Assembly: GCA_910584865.1 (NCBI GenBank)
Contig: CAJUCE010000039.1
Coordinates: 1 to 45,078 of the forward strand
Reading direction: 5' to 3'
DNA from: an uncultured Acetatifactor sp.
Lineage (GTDB): Bacteria > Bacillota > Clostridia > Lachnospirales > Lachnospiraceae
DNA: 45,078 nt
Shown: positions 16,862 to 23,908 of the stretch, in pieces
Position numbering within the stretch: the first letter of the stretch is position 1
How the letters are laid out: each line of letters begins with the position of its first letter
Notes under the pieces: model-generated
Databases searched by the model: none
Told to the model about the DNA's origin: nothing
What the model saw: only the letters and a program-made list of their open reading frames with translations
Position numbers and translations under genes: made by a program

Positions 16862-17494
16862 TCATCCCGCGGTCACCGCAGGCTCTGCCATAGGCTCTCT
16901 CACCTGCAGAATCTCCTCCCCGGCGGCCACATGTTCCCCGGCGGCCATTCTGATCTCACTGCCGAAAAAGCAATGTTCCACACAGACAGATACCTCTGCG
17001 GATATGCCCTCCGCCTCCAGTCCTTCCCTGTCGAATTCCAGGAGAAGCTTCCCCTTTCCTACCACCTCATTCTGCAGTACCCTGGGGCGGTAATATCCGG
17101 ACAGCAGCTCGTCGCCCACAGCCCCTGCCTGAATATACAGCTCCGCACCGAAGTCCGTGGTAAAGAGAAAGGAATTCCCCATGGGAAACAGTCTGGTGAT
17201 CCTTCCGTCTGCCGGCGCATAGAGCCTTCCCTCGTCCGGATGGATGACTACAGTAGGACGGTCTCCTTCTTCCTGGAAGATCACTTCTCCGGACAGAGGA
17301 CTTCCCACAGACCAGAACTGCCCCTTGTCCTCCGGACCGTGCCGCCGTTTTCTGCTCCTTACTTCCGCCGAAGCCTCTCCCTTCTCCGTTTCGATCCCTT
17401 CCTCGTCCGTGTCCCATGACCCATACATGGAAATTCTTCCTACCATAAATCCGATGACCAATGCTGTCATCAACCACATTACAGTCAAAATCAT
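16862..17494 (-). CDS. Membrane-anchored EIIA(Glc)-like domain protein lacking catalytic histidines
   Basis: A 210-residue protein with one N-terminal membrane segment (2-20), a charged linker, and an EIIA-Glc/Crr-type beta-sandwich (about 60-200): SPLSGEV, LYAPADGRITRLFP, GAELYIQAG, VGKGKLLLEFD. In PTS EIIA the phosphorylated His lies in a HIG motif and a second His in TKHA. Here these positions read QAG and MGNS, so it cannot carry phosphate. A regulatory or carbohydrate-binding role is more likely than PTS transport. The start is the ATG with AGGAGG 9 bases upstream. It lies upstream of csoR on the same strand but is separated by the CsoR promoter. Confidence 0.7.
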   Translation of the reverse strand: MILTVMWLMTALVIGFMVGRISMYGSWDTDEEGIETEKGEASAEVRSRKRRHGPEDKGQFWSVGSPLSGEVIFQEEGDRPTVVIHPDEGRLYAPADGRITRLFPMGNSFLFTTDFGAELYIQAGAVGDELLSGYYRPRVLQNEVVGKGKLLLEFDREGLEAEGISAEVSVCVEHCFFGSEIRMAAGEHVAAGEEILQVREPMAEPAVTAG

Positions 17495-17577
17495 GTCAAA
17501 ATACCTCCTTTTTGCCTGTTTATCTACCAAGTTTTCCCTTTCCAGAAAATGATATGCATTTTTTTCAAAAAAATAGG

Positions 17578-17607
17578 TTGACATATCTCATAAGGTAGTG
17601 GTATACT
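17578..17607 (+). promoter_or_regulatory. Predicted promoter of the cold-shock gene
   Basis: TTGACA, an 18-base spacer and TATACT. The predicted leader is about 140 bases, the long untranslated leader typical of csp genes. Confidence 0.7.
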
Positions 17608-17639
17608 GCAACCGTATTCTAAATGAAAGTCATTGAACT

Positions 17640-17693
17640 CACATATTTTTGTAAGTCATTGTCACTTTTTATGATGGTTTACAAAAATATGTG
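17640..17693 (+). promoter_or_regulatory. Long hairpin in the csp 5' leader
   Basis: A perfect 15-bp AT-rich stem (CACATATTTTTGTAA/TTACAAAAATATGTG) around a 24-base loop that can itself pair (TCAT/ATGA). It ends 62 bases before the start codon. By analogy with cspA leaders it could refold with temperature; that is inference. Confidence 0.55.
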
Positions 17694-17755
17694 ATTTTTT
17701 TGCACATGGTTTAGAATCCCATTAACATTTCACAACATATAAAGGAGGTACCAAC

Positions 17756-17971
17756 ATGAATAACGGTACAGTAAAATGGTTTAATGCACAGAAGGGGTAT
17801 GGCTTCATTACAAATGATGCCACAGGAGAAGAGGTTTTCGTACATTTCTCCGCTATCAACGCTGACGGCTTCAAGTCTCTGGAAGAAGGACAGAAGGTTA
17901 CTTTTGACACAGAGTGCGATCCTCAGAACAGCAGCAAAATTCGTGCTACGAATGTTACTGTAGTAGCTTAA
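17756..17971 (+). CDS. Cold-shock protein, CspA/CspB family
   Basis: A 71-residue single cold-shock domain with RNP1 (KGYGFIT) and RNP2 (VFVHF), preceded by GTVKWFNAQ. These proteins bind single-stranded RNA and DNA and melt mRNA structure at low temperature. Length is normal. AAAGGAGG lies 7 bases before the ATG. It has its own promoter, a long structured leader and two downstream terminators. Confidence 0.95.
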   Translation: MNNGTVKWFNAQKGYGFITNDATGEEVFVHFSAINADGFKSLEEGQKVTFDTECDPQNSSKIRATNVTVVA

Positions 17972-17979
17972 CCGCTTCT

Positions 17980-18019
17980 AAAAACAAAACCGCCGGCGCA
18001 TGCCGGTGGTTTTGTTTTT
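17980..18019 (+). terminator. Terminator of the cold-shock gene
   Basis: An 18-bp stem (AAAAACAAAACCGCCGGC/GCCGGTGGTTTTGTTTTT, one G-U pair) with a GCAT loop. The A-rich left flank lets it work in both directions. Confidence 0.9.
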
Positions 18020-18086
18020 GTTACTTTATAGAAAAGTCCATCGCCAGACGGACATGGAATCACGAGTTTGCGAAGCAAATCTCGCA

Positions 18087-18108
18087 AGAATGCGAAGCAT
18101 TCTTTTTT
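18087..18108 (+). terminator. Second hairpin with T-tract between csp and the TPR lipoprotein
   Basis: AGAATGC-GAA-GCATTCT followed by TTTTT. Just before it lies CGAG-T-TTGC-GAA-GCAA-AT-CTCG, so two GCGAAGC-centred hairpins stand in tandem at 18063-18103. They may belong to a dispersed short repeat family. Confidence 0.5.
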
Positions 18109-19147
18109 ATCTTGTCGAAAGAAATTCATATTCCCTCCTGGCCTGTTCGTCATCAGGATAGGTGTTCAGGTAATTTCCCATCAGCAGATACGCCTGTGTA
18201 TACTCTCCCAGATGCTCATAAGCCACAATCTCATTGAAGGCCAGCGTCTGCATCATCGTCGTATTCTCCAGCTGCATCCCCGCCTGAAACGCCTCCAGCG
18301 CTTTCCGGTACTCTCCCCTCGTCATCTCGCACAGGCCCAATTGATTATACAATTCCGCATTTCCCTCGTTTTTTTCCAGATAACTGTTGTAGACATTGAC
18401 TGCGTAATTGTAGTCTCCCGTGGCCTCATATGCTCTGCCCAGATAGAGATAGCTCTCCACGCCTCCCTTTTCCCTGGCCTCCTCCAAATCCAGATAGGCA
18501 TTCTGATACTCCCCCAGGTAGTAATAGATCCGTCCGCTGGCATACTTATCCATCTCCTTATCCCCGGCTTCCAGGGCTGCGCGCAGATAATCCTGGCCGT
18601 CCTCCCCGTGGCCATAATAATCCAGCACCTGGTATATCTCAATAAGCCTGTCATAATTCCTGGGATCCATGTCAGCCGCCTTATCGAAATCCGCCTTTGC
18701 CGTCTCATAGTTTCCCTGTGCCAGCCGCACATTTCCCCGCAGGAAATAAGCATCCTTCTCATTCGGCCGCAATGCCAGCACGGCGTCGTAAATTCCCTCC
18801 GCTTCGCTGTAACGTCCGTTTTTCGTATAGGCAGCCGCCAGATAATAGTTCAGGTCAAAATCCACATTCTGCACCAGACCGTTACTGCCCCCCAAAGCCT
18901 CCTCAAAATACGCTTCCGCCTGGGCATAATCGGTCAGACCCATACAGGCAATGCCTCTGGCCCGATTGACCAGTCTGGTATTTTCTCCGTTTTCCTCTGC
19001 CAGATCCAGCTGCTCCAGCGCTCCCTGGTAATCCAGACTCTGTATCAGCTGCATGGCACCCTGGGTTCTCTCCCCTGCCGCCCCGCAGCCCGTTAAAGCC
19101 GCCAAAATCCCCAGCCCCGCCAAAATGCATATCCATTTTCTTTTCAT
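18107..19147 (-). CDS. TPR-repeat lipoprotein
   Basis: A 346-residue predicted lipoprotein. The signal peptide ends in the lipobox LTGC at about residues 19-22, so the mature protein is tethered to the outer face of the membrane. The rest is a run of TPR helices (for example ANLA-like DYAQAEAYFEEAL, GNYETAKADFDKA, GEYRKALEAFQAG), about eight to nine repeats. TPR lipoproteins serve as assembly platforms; the partner is unknown. The ATG is preferred over an in-frame TTG two codons upstream because GAGGA lies before it. Confidence 0.8.
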   Translation of the reverse strand: MKRKWICILAGLGILAALTGCGAAGERTQGAMQLIQSLDYQGALEQLDLAEENGENTRLVNRARGIACMGLTDYAQAEAYFEEALGGSNGLVQNVDFDLNYYLAAAYTKNGRYSEAEGIYDAVLALRPNEKDAYFLRGNVRLAQGNYETAKADFDKAADMDPRNYDRLIEIYQVLDYYGHGEDGQDYLRAALEAGDKEMDKYASGRIYYYLGEYQNAYLDLEEAREKGGVESYLYLGRAYEATGDYNYAVNVYNSYLEKNEGNAELYNQLGLCEMTRGEYRKALEAFQAGMQLENTTMMQTLAFNEIVAYEHLGEYTQAYLLMGNYLNTYPDDEQARREYEFLSTR

Positions 19148-19238
19148 CGCCAATGTCCTCTAAACGTTTTTACAAACAAAATCATTCTCTAATAAGTTCA
19201 TTTCTCTACCGTTATTCGCCGTCAATTTATTGACTCAT

Positions 19239-19523
19239 TTAGTCATCTTCATCCATCCGGGAAGTACAATGAGGACATCGGGTAGCCTCCAGAGCAATCT
19301 CGCTGAGACAGTAGGGACACTTCTTTGTGGTGGGTGCCGCCGGCGCCTCCTCCTTTTTCTTTACCTTCTCTCCGATGGCATTGATCCCCTTGATCAGACA
19401 GAAGATCGCCAGCGCAGTAATCAGGAAATTGATAATCGCCGTAATGAAGTTGCCGTAATTTAATTTTTTAAATTCCGCAATAAATCCTTTTCCGCCTGCC
19501 TTCCCGTCCTCTTTTTTACCCAT
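19239..19523 (-). CDS. MscL-like protein lacking the first transmembrane helix, with C-terminal zinc ribbon
   Basis: A 94-residue protein. The segment NYGNFITAIINFLITALAIF then LIKGINAI corresponds to the second membrane helix of the mechanosensitive channel MscL. The first helix, which lines the channel gate, is absent: a short Lys/Gly-rich stretch stands in its place. The C-terminus carries a zinc ribbon, CPYC then CPHC, seen in some clostridial MscL proteins. I found no MscL-like sequence upstream in other frames, so this is a compact gene or an old N-terminal loss. It may not form a channel by itself. Confidence 0.65.
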   Translation of the reverse strand: MGKKEDGKAGGKGFIAEFKKLNYGNFITAIINFLITALAIFCLIKGINAIGEKVKKKEEAPAAPTTKKCPYCLSEIALEATRCPHCTSRMDEDD

Positions 19524-19637
19524 GAATGATCCGCCTTTCTCTTATCTGTTTTCACGGAAATTCTGTATTTTGCCGTTTCGTTTCCGTCATGAATAATAGT
19601 AACACAAGAATTCTCCGATCACAACCCATTTATGGAC

Positions 19638-19666
19638 TTGCCCATCCACAAATTTTGTTATATACT
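19638..19666 (+). promoter_or_regulatory. Predicted promoter of the DUF4317 gene
   Basis: TTGCCC, a 17-base spacer and TATACT, 40 bases before the start codon. Confidence 0.6.
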
Positions 19667-19706
19667 GTAACCGTTCGGAAAAAGAAATAATAAACGAGGT
19701 AGCTTC

Positions 19707-20891
19707 ATGACAAAACAGGATATATCTGAAATCAAAAAACTGTTCACCCCCAGGAACTGTTCCATCACCCGGATCTGCGGCTGTTATGTGGACGGGGAGA
19801 AAAATAAAAAGTCGGAACTGAAACAGGCATTTCTGGCTCTTCCCGAGGAGGAAATGTTCAAATATTTTGAGCTTCTGCGCAAGGTCCTCTCCGGTACCCT
19901 GGGCAGGAACCTGCTGACCCTGGAATTTCCCCTGGCACTGGAAATGGCCGCCCAGGCCCAGACGGATGGCGCGGAAGAAAATGCCGCCCCCAATGCCCAC
20001 GAATTTCTGATGCGTCTGCGGGACAGCAAATTAAAGGATGACGCCTTATTGGAGGAGTATTACGACCGCATCATCGAGCACTATGAATATGTGGGAAATT
20101 ATCTGATTCTGGTGATTCATGATGTATATGACGTCCCGGGCAAAACTACTGACGGCATTGAGATGGAGGATGCCTCCGACGAGATCTATGAATACATATT
20201 GTCCTGCATTTGCCCGGTGGAACTGTCCAAGCCGGGATTAAGCTATGATGCGGCGGAAAACACCTTCCACAACCGCAACCGGGACTGGGTGGTCTCTCTT
20301 CCCGAAACCGGTTTCCTCTTTCCCGCGTTCAACGACAGAGGCTCGGATGTCCATAGTGTCCTCTATTACTCCAAGAACTCGGAAGAACTGCGGGATACCT
20401 TTGTTGAAGAGCTGCTGGGATGCCCGCTGCCCATGTCCGCCGACAGCCAGAAAGAAACCTTCCAGGCCCTGATAGAGGATACCCTGGGCGAGGACTGCGG
20501 TATTGAGATGGTGAAAAATATTCATGACCGGATCACGGAGCTGGCCCAGGAGCACAAAGAATCTCCCGAACCTATTGTCCTGGACAAAAACGAAGTCAAA
20601 ACCATCCTGGCAGACAGCGGTGTGGCCAATGACAAGCTCTCCGAATTTGACAGACATTACGACGAAACTGCCGGAGAGAGCACTTCCCTGCTCATGAATA
20701 ATGTGATGAATACCAGGACTTTTGAAGTCAAGATGCCCGATGTGGTAATCAAGGTGAAACCGGAACGCACAGATTTGATTGAGACCCGCAGCATAGACGG
20801 ACGGGAATGCCTTGTCATCGCCCTTGACGGCAGTGTGGAAGTAAACGGTATCACCGTGAGAACCGCCGCCGGAAGCGATACGGAAGAATAG
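19707..20891 (+). CDS. DUF4317 family protein
   Basis: A 394-residue acidic cytoplasmic protein without signal or membrane segments. The N-terminus MTKQDISEIKKLFTP with the following CSITRICGCYVDG is the hallmark of DUF4317, found almost only in Clostridia; its function is not known. Length is normal for the family. The start has GAGGTAG 6 bases upstream and its own promoter. It is convergent with the resolvase gene; the two stops flank a nested palindrome. Confidence 0.85.
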   Translation: MTKQDISEIKKLFTPRNCSITRICGCYVDGEKNKKSELKQAFLALPEEEMFKYFELLRKVLSGTLGRNLLTLEFPLALEMAAQAQTDGAEENAAPNAHEFLMRLRDSKLKDDALLEEYYDRIIEHYEYVGNYLILVIHDVYDVPGKTTDGIEMEDASDEIYEYILSCICPVELSKPGLSYDAAENTFHNRNRDWVVSLPETGFLFPAFNDRGSDVHSVLYYSKNSEELRDTFVEELLGCPLPMSADSQKETFQALIEDTLGEDCGIEMVKNIHDRITELAQEHKESPEPIVLDKNEVKTILADSGVANDKLSEFDRHYDETAGESTSLLMNNVMNTRTFEVKMPDVVIKVKPERTDLIETRSIDGRECLVIALDGSVEVNGITVRTAAGSDTEE

Positions 20892-20898
20892 CTTCGCT

Positions 20899-20978
20899 CC
20901 GGGCCGGATTCCCGTGCTCTGCAAGTTATACTCACGAGTATATTTGCAGACATTTCCCCGCGCACGAAGACGGCCCGG
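20899..20978. repeat. 80-bp nested imperfect palindrome between DUF4317 and resolvase genes
   Basis: Four pairs of arms nest around a CACG centre: CCGGGCCG/CGGCCCGG, CGTGC/GCACG, CTGCAA/TTGCAG and TATACT/AGTATA. There is no T-tract on either side. It could be a bidirectional terminator, but it adjoins a serine recombinase gene and has an AT-rich dyad core, so a res or crossover site is also possible. Confidence 0.6.
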
Positions 20979-20988
20979 CATGAGGCGC

Positions 20989-21588
20989 TTACTGCCCCTC
21001 CAGATTCCCTGCCTTCCGGTAGAAAGAGGAAAAGGGCATGTTGCACTGCTGCGCCGCCTCCCTCCCGGAAATCTCCCCTGCCAGCCACTTGCCATGTACC
21101 TGGTGGAAATTATCCGGCACCGGTTTTTCGGGCCTGCCGAAACGGACCCCTCTCAATTTAGCTGCCTCAATTCCTTCCTTCTGGCGTTCTTTGATGTTTT
21201 TCCGTTCATTTTCCGCCACAAAAGAGAGCACCTGCAGGACAATATCGCTGAGGAAGGTTCCCATCAAATCCTTTCCCCTGCGCGTATCCAACAACGGCAT
21301 ATCCAGTACGACGATATCCACCTTCTTTTCCTTTGTCAGCAATCTCCACTGCTCCAATACCTCCTCATAGTTTCTGCCCAGGCGGTCTATGCTTTTGATA
21401 TACAGTACGTCGTCCTGCTTCAGCCGCTTCAACATCCGTCTGTACATAGGCCGGTGAAAATCTTTGCCCGACTGTTTATCCAGGTAAATATTTCCCTCCG
21501 GTACCTGCGCCGTATTCAGTGCAAGCATCTGTCTGCCCTCATTCTGCTCATTGGTACTTACACGTACATATCCGTATAAATTGCCCAT
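20989..21588 (-). CDS. Serine recombinase (resolvase/invertase family)
   Basis: A 199-residue small serine recombinase. Catalytic Ser11 lies in YVRVSTNEQ, the arginines in SIDRLGRNYEEV, and the long E helix in ENERKNIKERQKEGI. A C-terminal helix-turn-helix follows GRPEKP. Such enzymes resolve cointegrates or invert DNA at short dyad sites. Length matches Tn3/Hin-type resolvases. The ATG after GGAGGAAGG is chosen over an upstream in-frame start. No transposase lies nearby, so it is an orphan; the adjacent palindrome could be its site. Confidence 0.88.
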   Translation of the reverse strand: MGNLYGYVRVSTNEQNEGRQMLALNTAQVPEGNIYLDKQSGKDFHRPMYRRMLKRLKQDDVLYIKSIDRLGRNYEEVLEQWRLLTKEKKVDIVVLDMPLLDTRRGKDLMGTFLSDIVLQVLSFVAENERKNIKERQKEGIEAAKLRGVRFGRPEKPVPDNFHQVHGKWLAGEISGREAAQQCNMPFSSFYRKAGNLEGQ

Positions 21589-21737
21589 ACCTTCCTCCTG
21601 TGTAAAATTCAAAACCTCATACTCTTCCAGTGAAAAAAAGTTTTACCAGAGAAATGTATCATGAAACGCTTCCGCAAAGAACAGAAAACGGCAAATAAAT
21701 ATGCTTATAAGTAAATTTTTCAAAAAGGACAGAACCA

Positions 21738-23219
21738 TCATGGATTTCCTATAAACAAACAGTGTGAACCTCGGTACTCCGTTTCAGGATATGCAATTTC
21801 ACTCTCCTTATAAAGCTCCATGCACTGCTTTGCTGCCGACATTGCTTCGTCCTGCAAACCCTGTTCTTCTTCTGCCGTCAGGATACTGACAGGTTCCGAT
21901 TTCTCTCCTATGGGAGCTTCGGCAGGATTAGGGGACTCTTCCCCAAAATATTCCGGGTAAAGATTTTCCCTTTCTTCTTCCGTCAACCGATGAGAATGCC
22001 ACCAAATCTCATGGTTTCCTTCCGGTAAGAGGATCTCGTTCGATACATACTGAAAACTGCCCTCACTAAATGGACGGATTACGGTTATATGTGAAAATTC
22101 CTTAGACATATTTCCATTGGGATATACTGCATTGACCTGAAGCGTAACTGTCCCGTCCTCATTCTCCCTATAATCCACTACTTCCGGATACGCAATATCC
22201 GGGGATTCCGCCTCGTAGAATCCTCGTGGCCTGTACTCATAGGCGGCAAATTCTGAAATATATGTTGTTTTGGAACGAAGCGTTTCACGATCCATATCGA
22301 AATATGCCCCGATCACATTTTCAAATAGCTCTTCCGGTACTTGGTAAACAGCTCCGAATCCTGAATTTTCATCCGCCGTATAAGGCACCGGCCGGCCGCA
22401 CAGCATTGGATAGAATCTGTCAAATAAATCATAAAAGTCCAAATCCCCAAAATTGTCCTCGCTCCAATCGCAGAGAAACAGATTATTTTGCTCATAACCA
22501 ACCGGCAGGATATATTTTCTGTTATATTCCCTGCACTTTTCATCCAATGGCATAATCCGAAGCGTTGTATGTTCTGATGTATCACTTAATGTCAATATAT
22601 AACTTTCATCTGAAAAATAGCTTCCCTCAAAAATTAAATACCCTTCCTCCGTATACTGCCAGAAGTCCGCCGGATAGCTTACTGTACTTCTGTTCTGCAA
22701 ACTGCCATTCCGGTCATATTGATAATATCCTCTGACAATATTTACATTCCCGTCCTCTGTTTTTAAATCATATTTACGAATCCCCATCTCCATTACCACT
22801 ATAATTGTCAATTCATCAGTCTCTTTTTCATCTACTGCTTTGCAAAATTCAAGCACCTGCTCTGCCTGTGTCATGTCAACCTGATTCCCGCTGTCAACAG
22901 CCGCATAACCGTTTTCCCCGAGCCTAACAACCATGCGCCGCATAATATCCGGGCTTCCCAATGTATTTGTACCTGCTGCTTCCTCATAAATATCACTGAG
23001 AATCTCCGCTATGCGCTCCGTACCGGCAGAATCGTTTTTTTCGAAAGAATATACTTCACTGTCCTGCTGCATTATCTCAATATCTGATACCTTCGGTGTC
23101 CTGTCGCTGCACCCCGTCATTATCGGCATTATCAGTATTATCATTGCAAATAAGGGTGTTTTTTTATTCTTTTCCATCAAGCCGGCTTTCCAAAACCTGT
23201 TTATCTCTTCCAACAACAT
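21738..23219 (-). CDS. Large lipoprotein, DUF6070-like
   Basis: A predicted 493-residue lipoprotein with lipobox IMTGC after a hydrophobic stretch. The start is uncertain: the ATG used has AGGAGG 8 bases upstream but gives a long N-terminal region; an internal ATG before EKNKKTPLF gives a classic short signal peptide. The body is acidic and aromatic-rich with beta-strand character and resembles DUF6070 proteins of Lachnospiraceae; this recollection is not checked. No catalytic motif was recognised. It is the last intact chromosomal gene before the hemZ remnant and mobile element. Confidence 0.6.
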   Translation of the reverse strand: MLLEEINRFWKAGLMEKNKKTPLFAMIILIMPIMTGCSDRTPKVSDIEIMQQDSEVYSFEKNDSAGTERIAEILSDIYEEAAGTNTLGSPDIMRRMVVRLGENGYAAVDSGNQVDMTQAEQVLEFCKAVDEKETDELTIIVVMEMGIRKYDLKTEDGNVNIVRGYYQYDRNGSLQNRSTVSYPADFWQYTEEGYLIFEGSYFSDESYILTLSDTSEHTTLRIMPLDEKCREYNRKYILPVGYEQNNLFLCDWSEDNFGDLDFYDLFDRFYPMLCGRPVPYTADENSGFGAVYQVPEELFENVIGAYFDMDRETLRSKTTYISEFAAYEYRPRGFYEAESPDIAYPEVVDYRENEDGTVTLQVNAVYPNGNMSKEFSHITVIRPFSEGSFQYVSNEILLPEGNHEIWWHSHRLTEEERENLYPEYFGEESPNPAEAPIGEKSEPVSILTAEEEQGLQDEAMSAAKQCMELYKESEIAYPETEYRGSHCLFIGNP

Positions 23220-23284
23220 AACCGCTTCCTCCTCTCCCTTTTTCATCTTGGTCCATATTCTTACGCAAGGAAGATTTGTTTTAA

Positions 23285-23313
23285 ATATTACATCGGTAAG
23301 ATTTAAAAGTCAA
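23285..23313 (-). promoter_or_regulatory. Predicted promoter of the large lipoprotein
   Basis: TTGACT, a 17-base spacer and TAATAT on the lipoprotein strand, 66 bases upstream of the chosen start. Confidence 0.6.
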
Positions 23314-23405
23314 GTAGAAAAAATCCACTTTGAACGACGCAGACTATGGCGGCAACAGGGGAAACCGTGAAAGTCTATCTGTTCGTGGCGCCCCTGCCAT
23401 ACAGC

Positions 23406-23476
23406 CAGTATTCCTATGTACCAACGCAAAAAATTTTGTTGGAATTTTGTTGGACTTCCGGTATTTTTGTTGTACC
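23406..23476. repeat. Direct repeat, outer copy (GTTGGA units), left of the hemZ fragment
   Basis: Holds TTTTGTTGGA, TTTTGTTGGAC and TTTTTGTTGTAC in a row, preceded by AGTATT and ACGCAAA. A diverged copy with the same order lies at 23766-23836. Repeated 10-12 bp units near an integrase gene are typical arm-type integrase-binding sites. Confidence 0.6.
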
Positions 23477-23522
23477 CAAAATCCGCATCACATGGGGCAA
23501 TTTTACTCTGAATTTTGAATTG

Positions 23523-23687
23523 TTAATCTTCTAATAATACACGTTTTCTTTCTATCATTTCCCCGATTCTCTCGATATATTGGGAAACGTCTTTCACATT
23601 TTCGCTTCGCTTGATCAGCCCGTCAGGGTATACCCTTTTTGACACGCTCCCCGCACCGCAGGCGACTATGGTCTGCACTTCCTCCAT
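23523..23687 (-). pseudogene. hemZ: 3' fragment of hemZ (coproporphyrinogen III oxidase-like radical SAM protein)
   Basis: The frame encodes 54 residues that begin MEEVQTIVACGAG and contain SKRVYPDG and YIERIGEMIERKR, the conserved C-terminal end of clostridial HemZ, including its stop codon. Upstream of the ATG the reading frame ceases to resemble HemZ and integrase-linked repeats begin. The rest of hemZ, with its radical SAM CxxxCxxC motif, is nowhere in the window. This is best explained by integration of the element into the 3' part of hemZ, with the displaced end left beside the integrase. The 5' part should lie beyond the right edge. Confidence 0.75.
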
Positions 23688-23765
23688 AATAATACCATAC
23701 CGGATATTACGATGTATTATCGTGTACTACTTGATTTTTCTACCTTTTCAAAATTCTATTATTGA

Positions 23766-23836
23766 GTATTATATGGTATTACGCAAAGGTTATTTGTTGG
23801 AGTTTTGTTGGACTAGCTTATTTCATGTTGGACTAG
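23766..23836. repeat. Direct repeat, inner copy, between hemZ fragment and integrase
   Basis: TATTTGTTGGAG, TTTTGTTGGACTAG and TTCATGTTGGACTAG in tandem, preceded by AGTATT and ACGCAAA as in the outer copy. Spacing and position fit arm-type binding sites of a Tn916-like integrase. Confidence 0.65.
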
Positions 23837-23908
23837 CCCTTTGCGCCAAACGCTAACCTTAATGCCATCCCGAAGCTCCCCCAGGAGCCTCTCGCACTCA
23901 ATATTGAA

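Noticed and set aside
23400..23840. CRISPR array, because of repeated GTTGGA units
   Set aside because: Units are only 10-12 bases, almost contiguous, without regular spacers, and lie beside an integrase.
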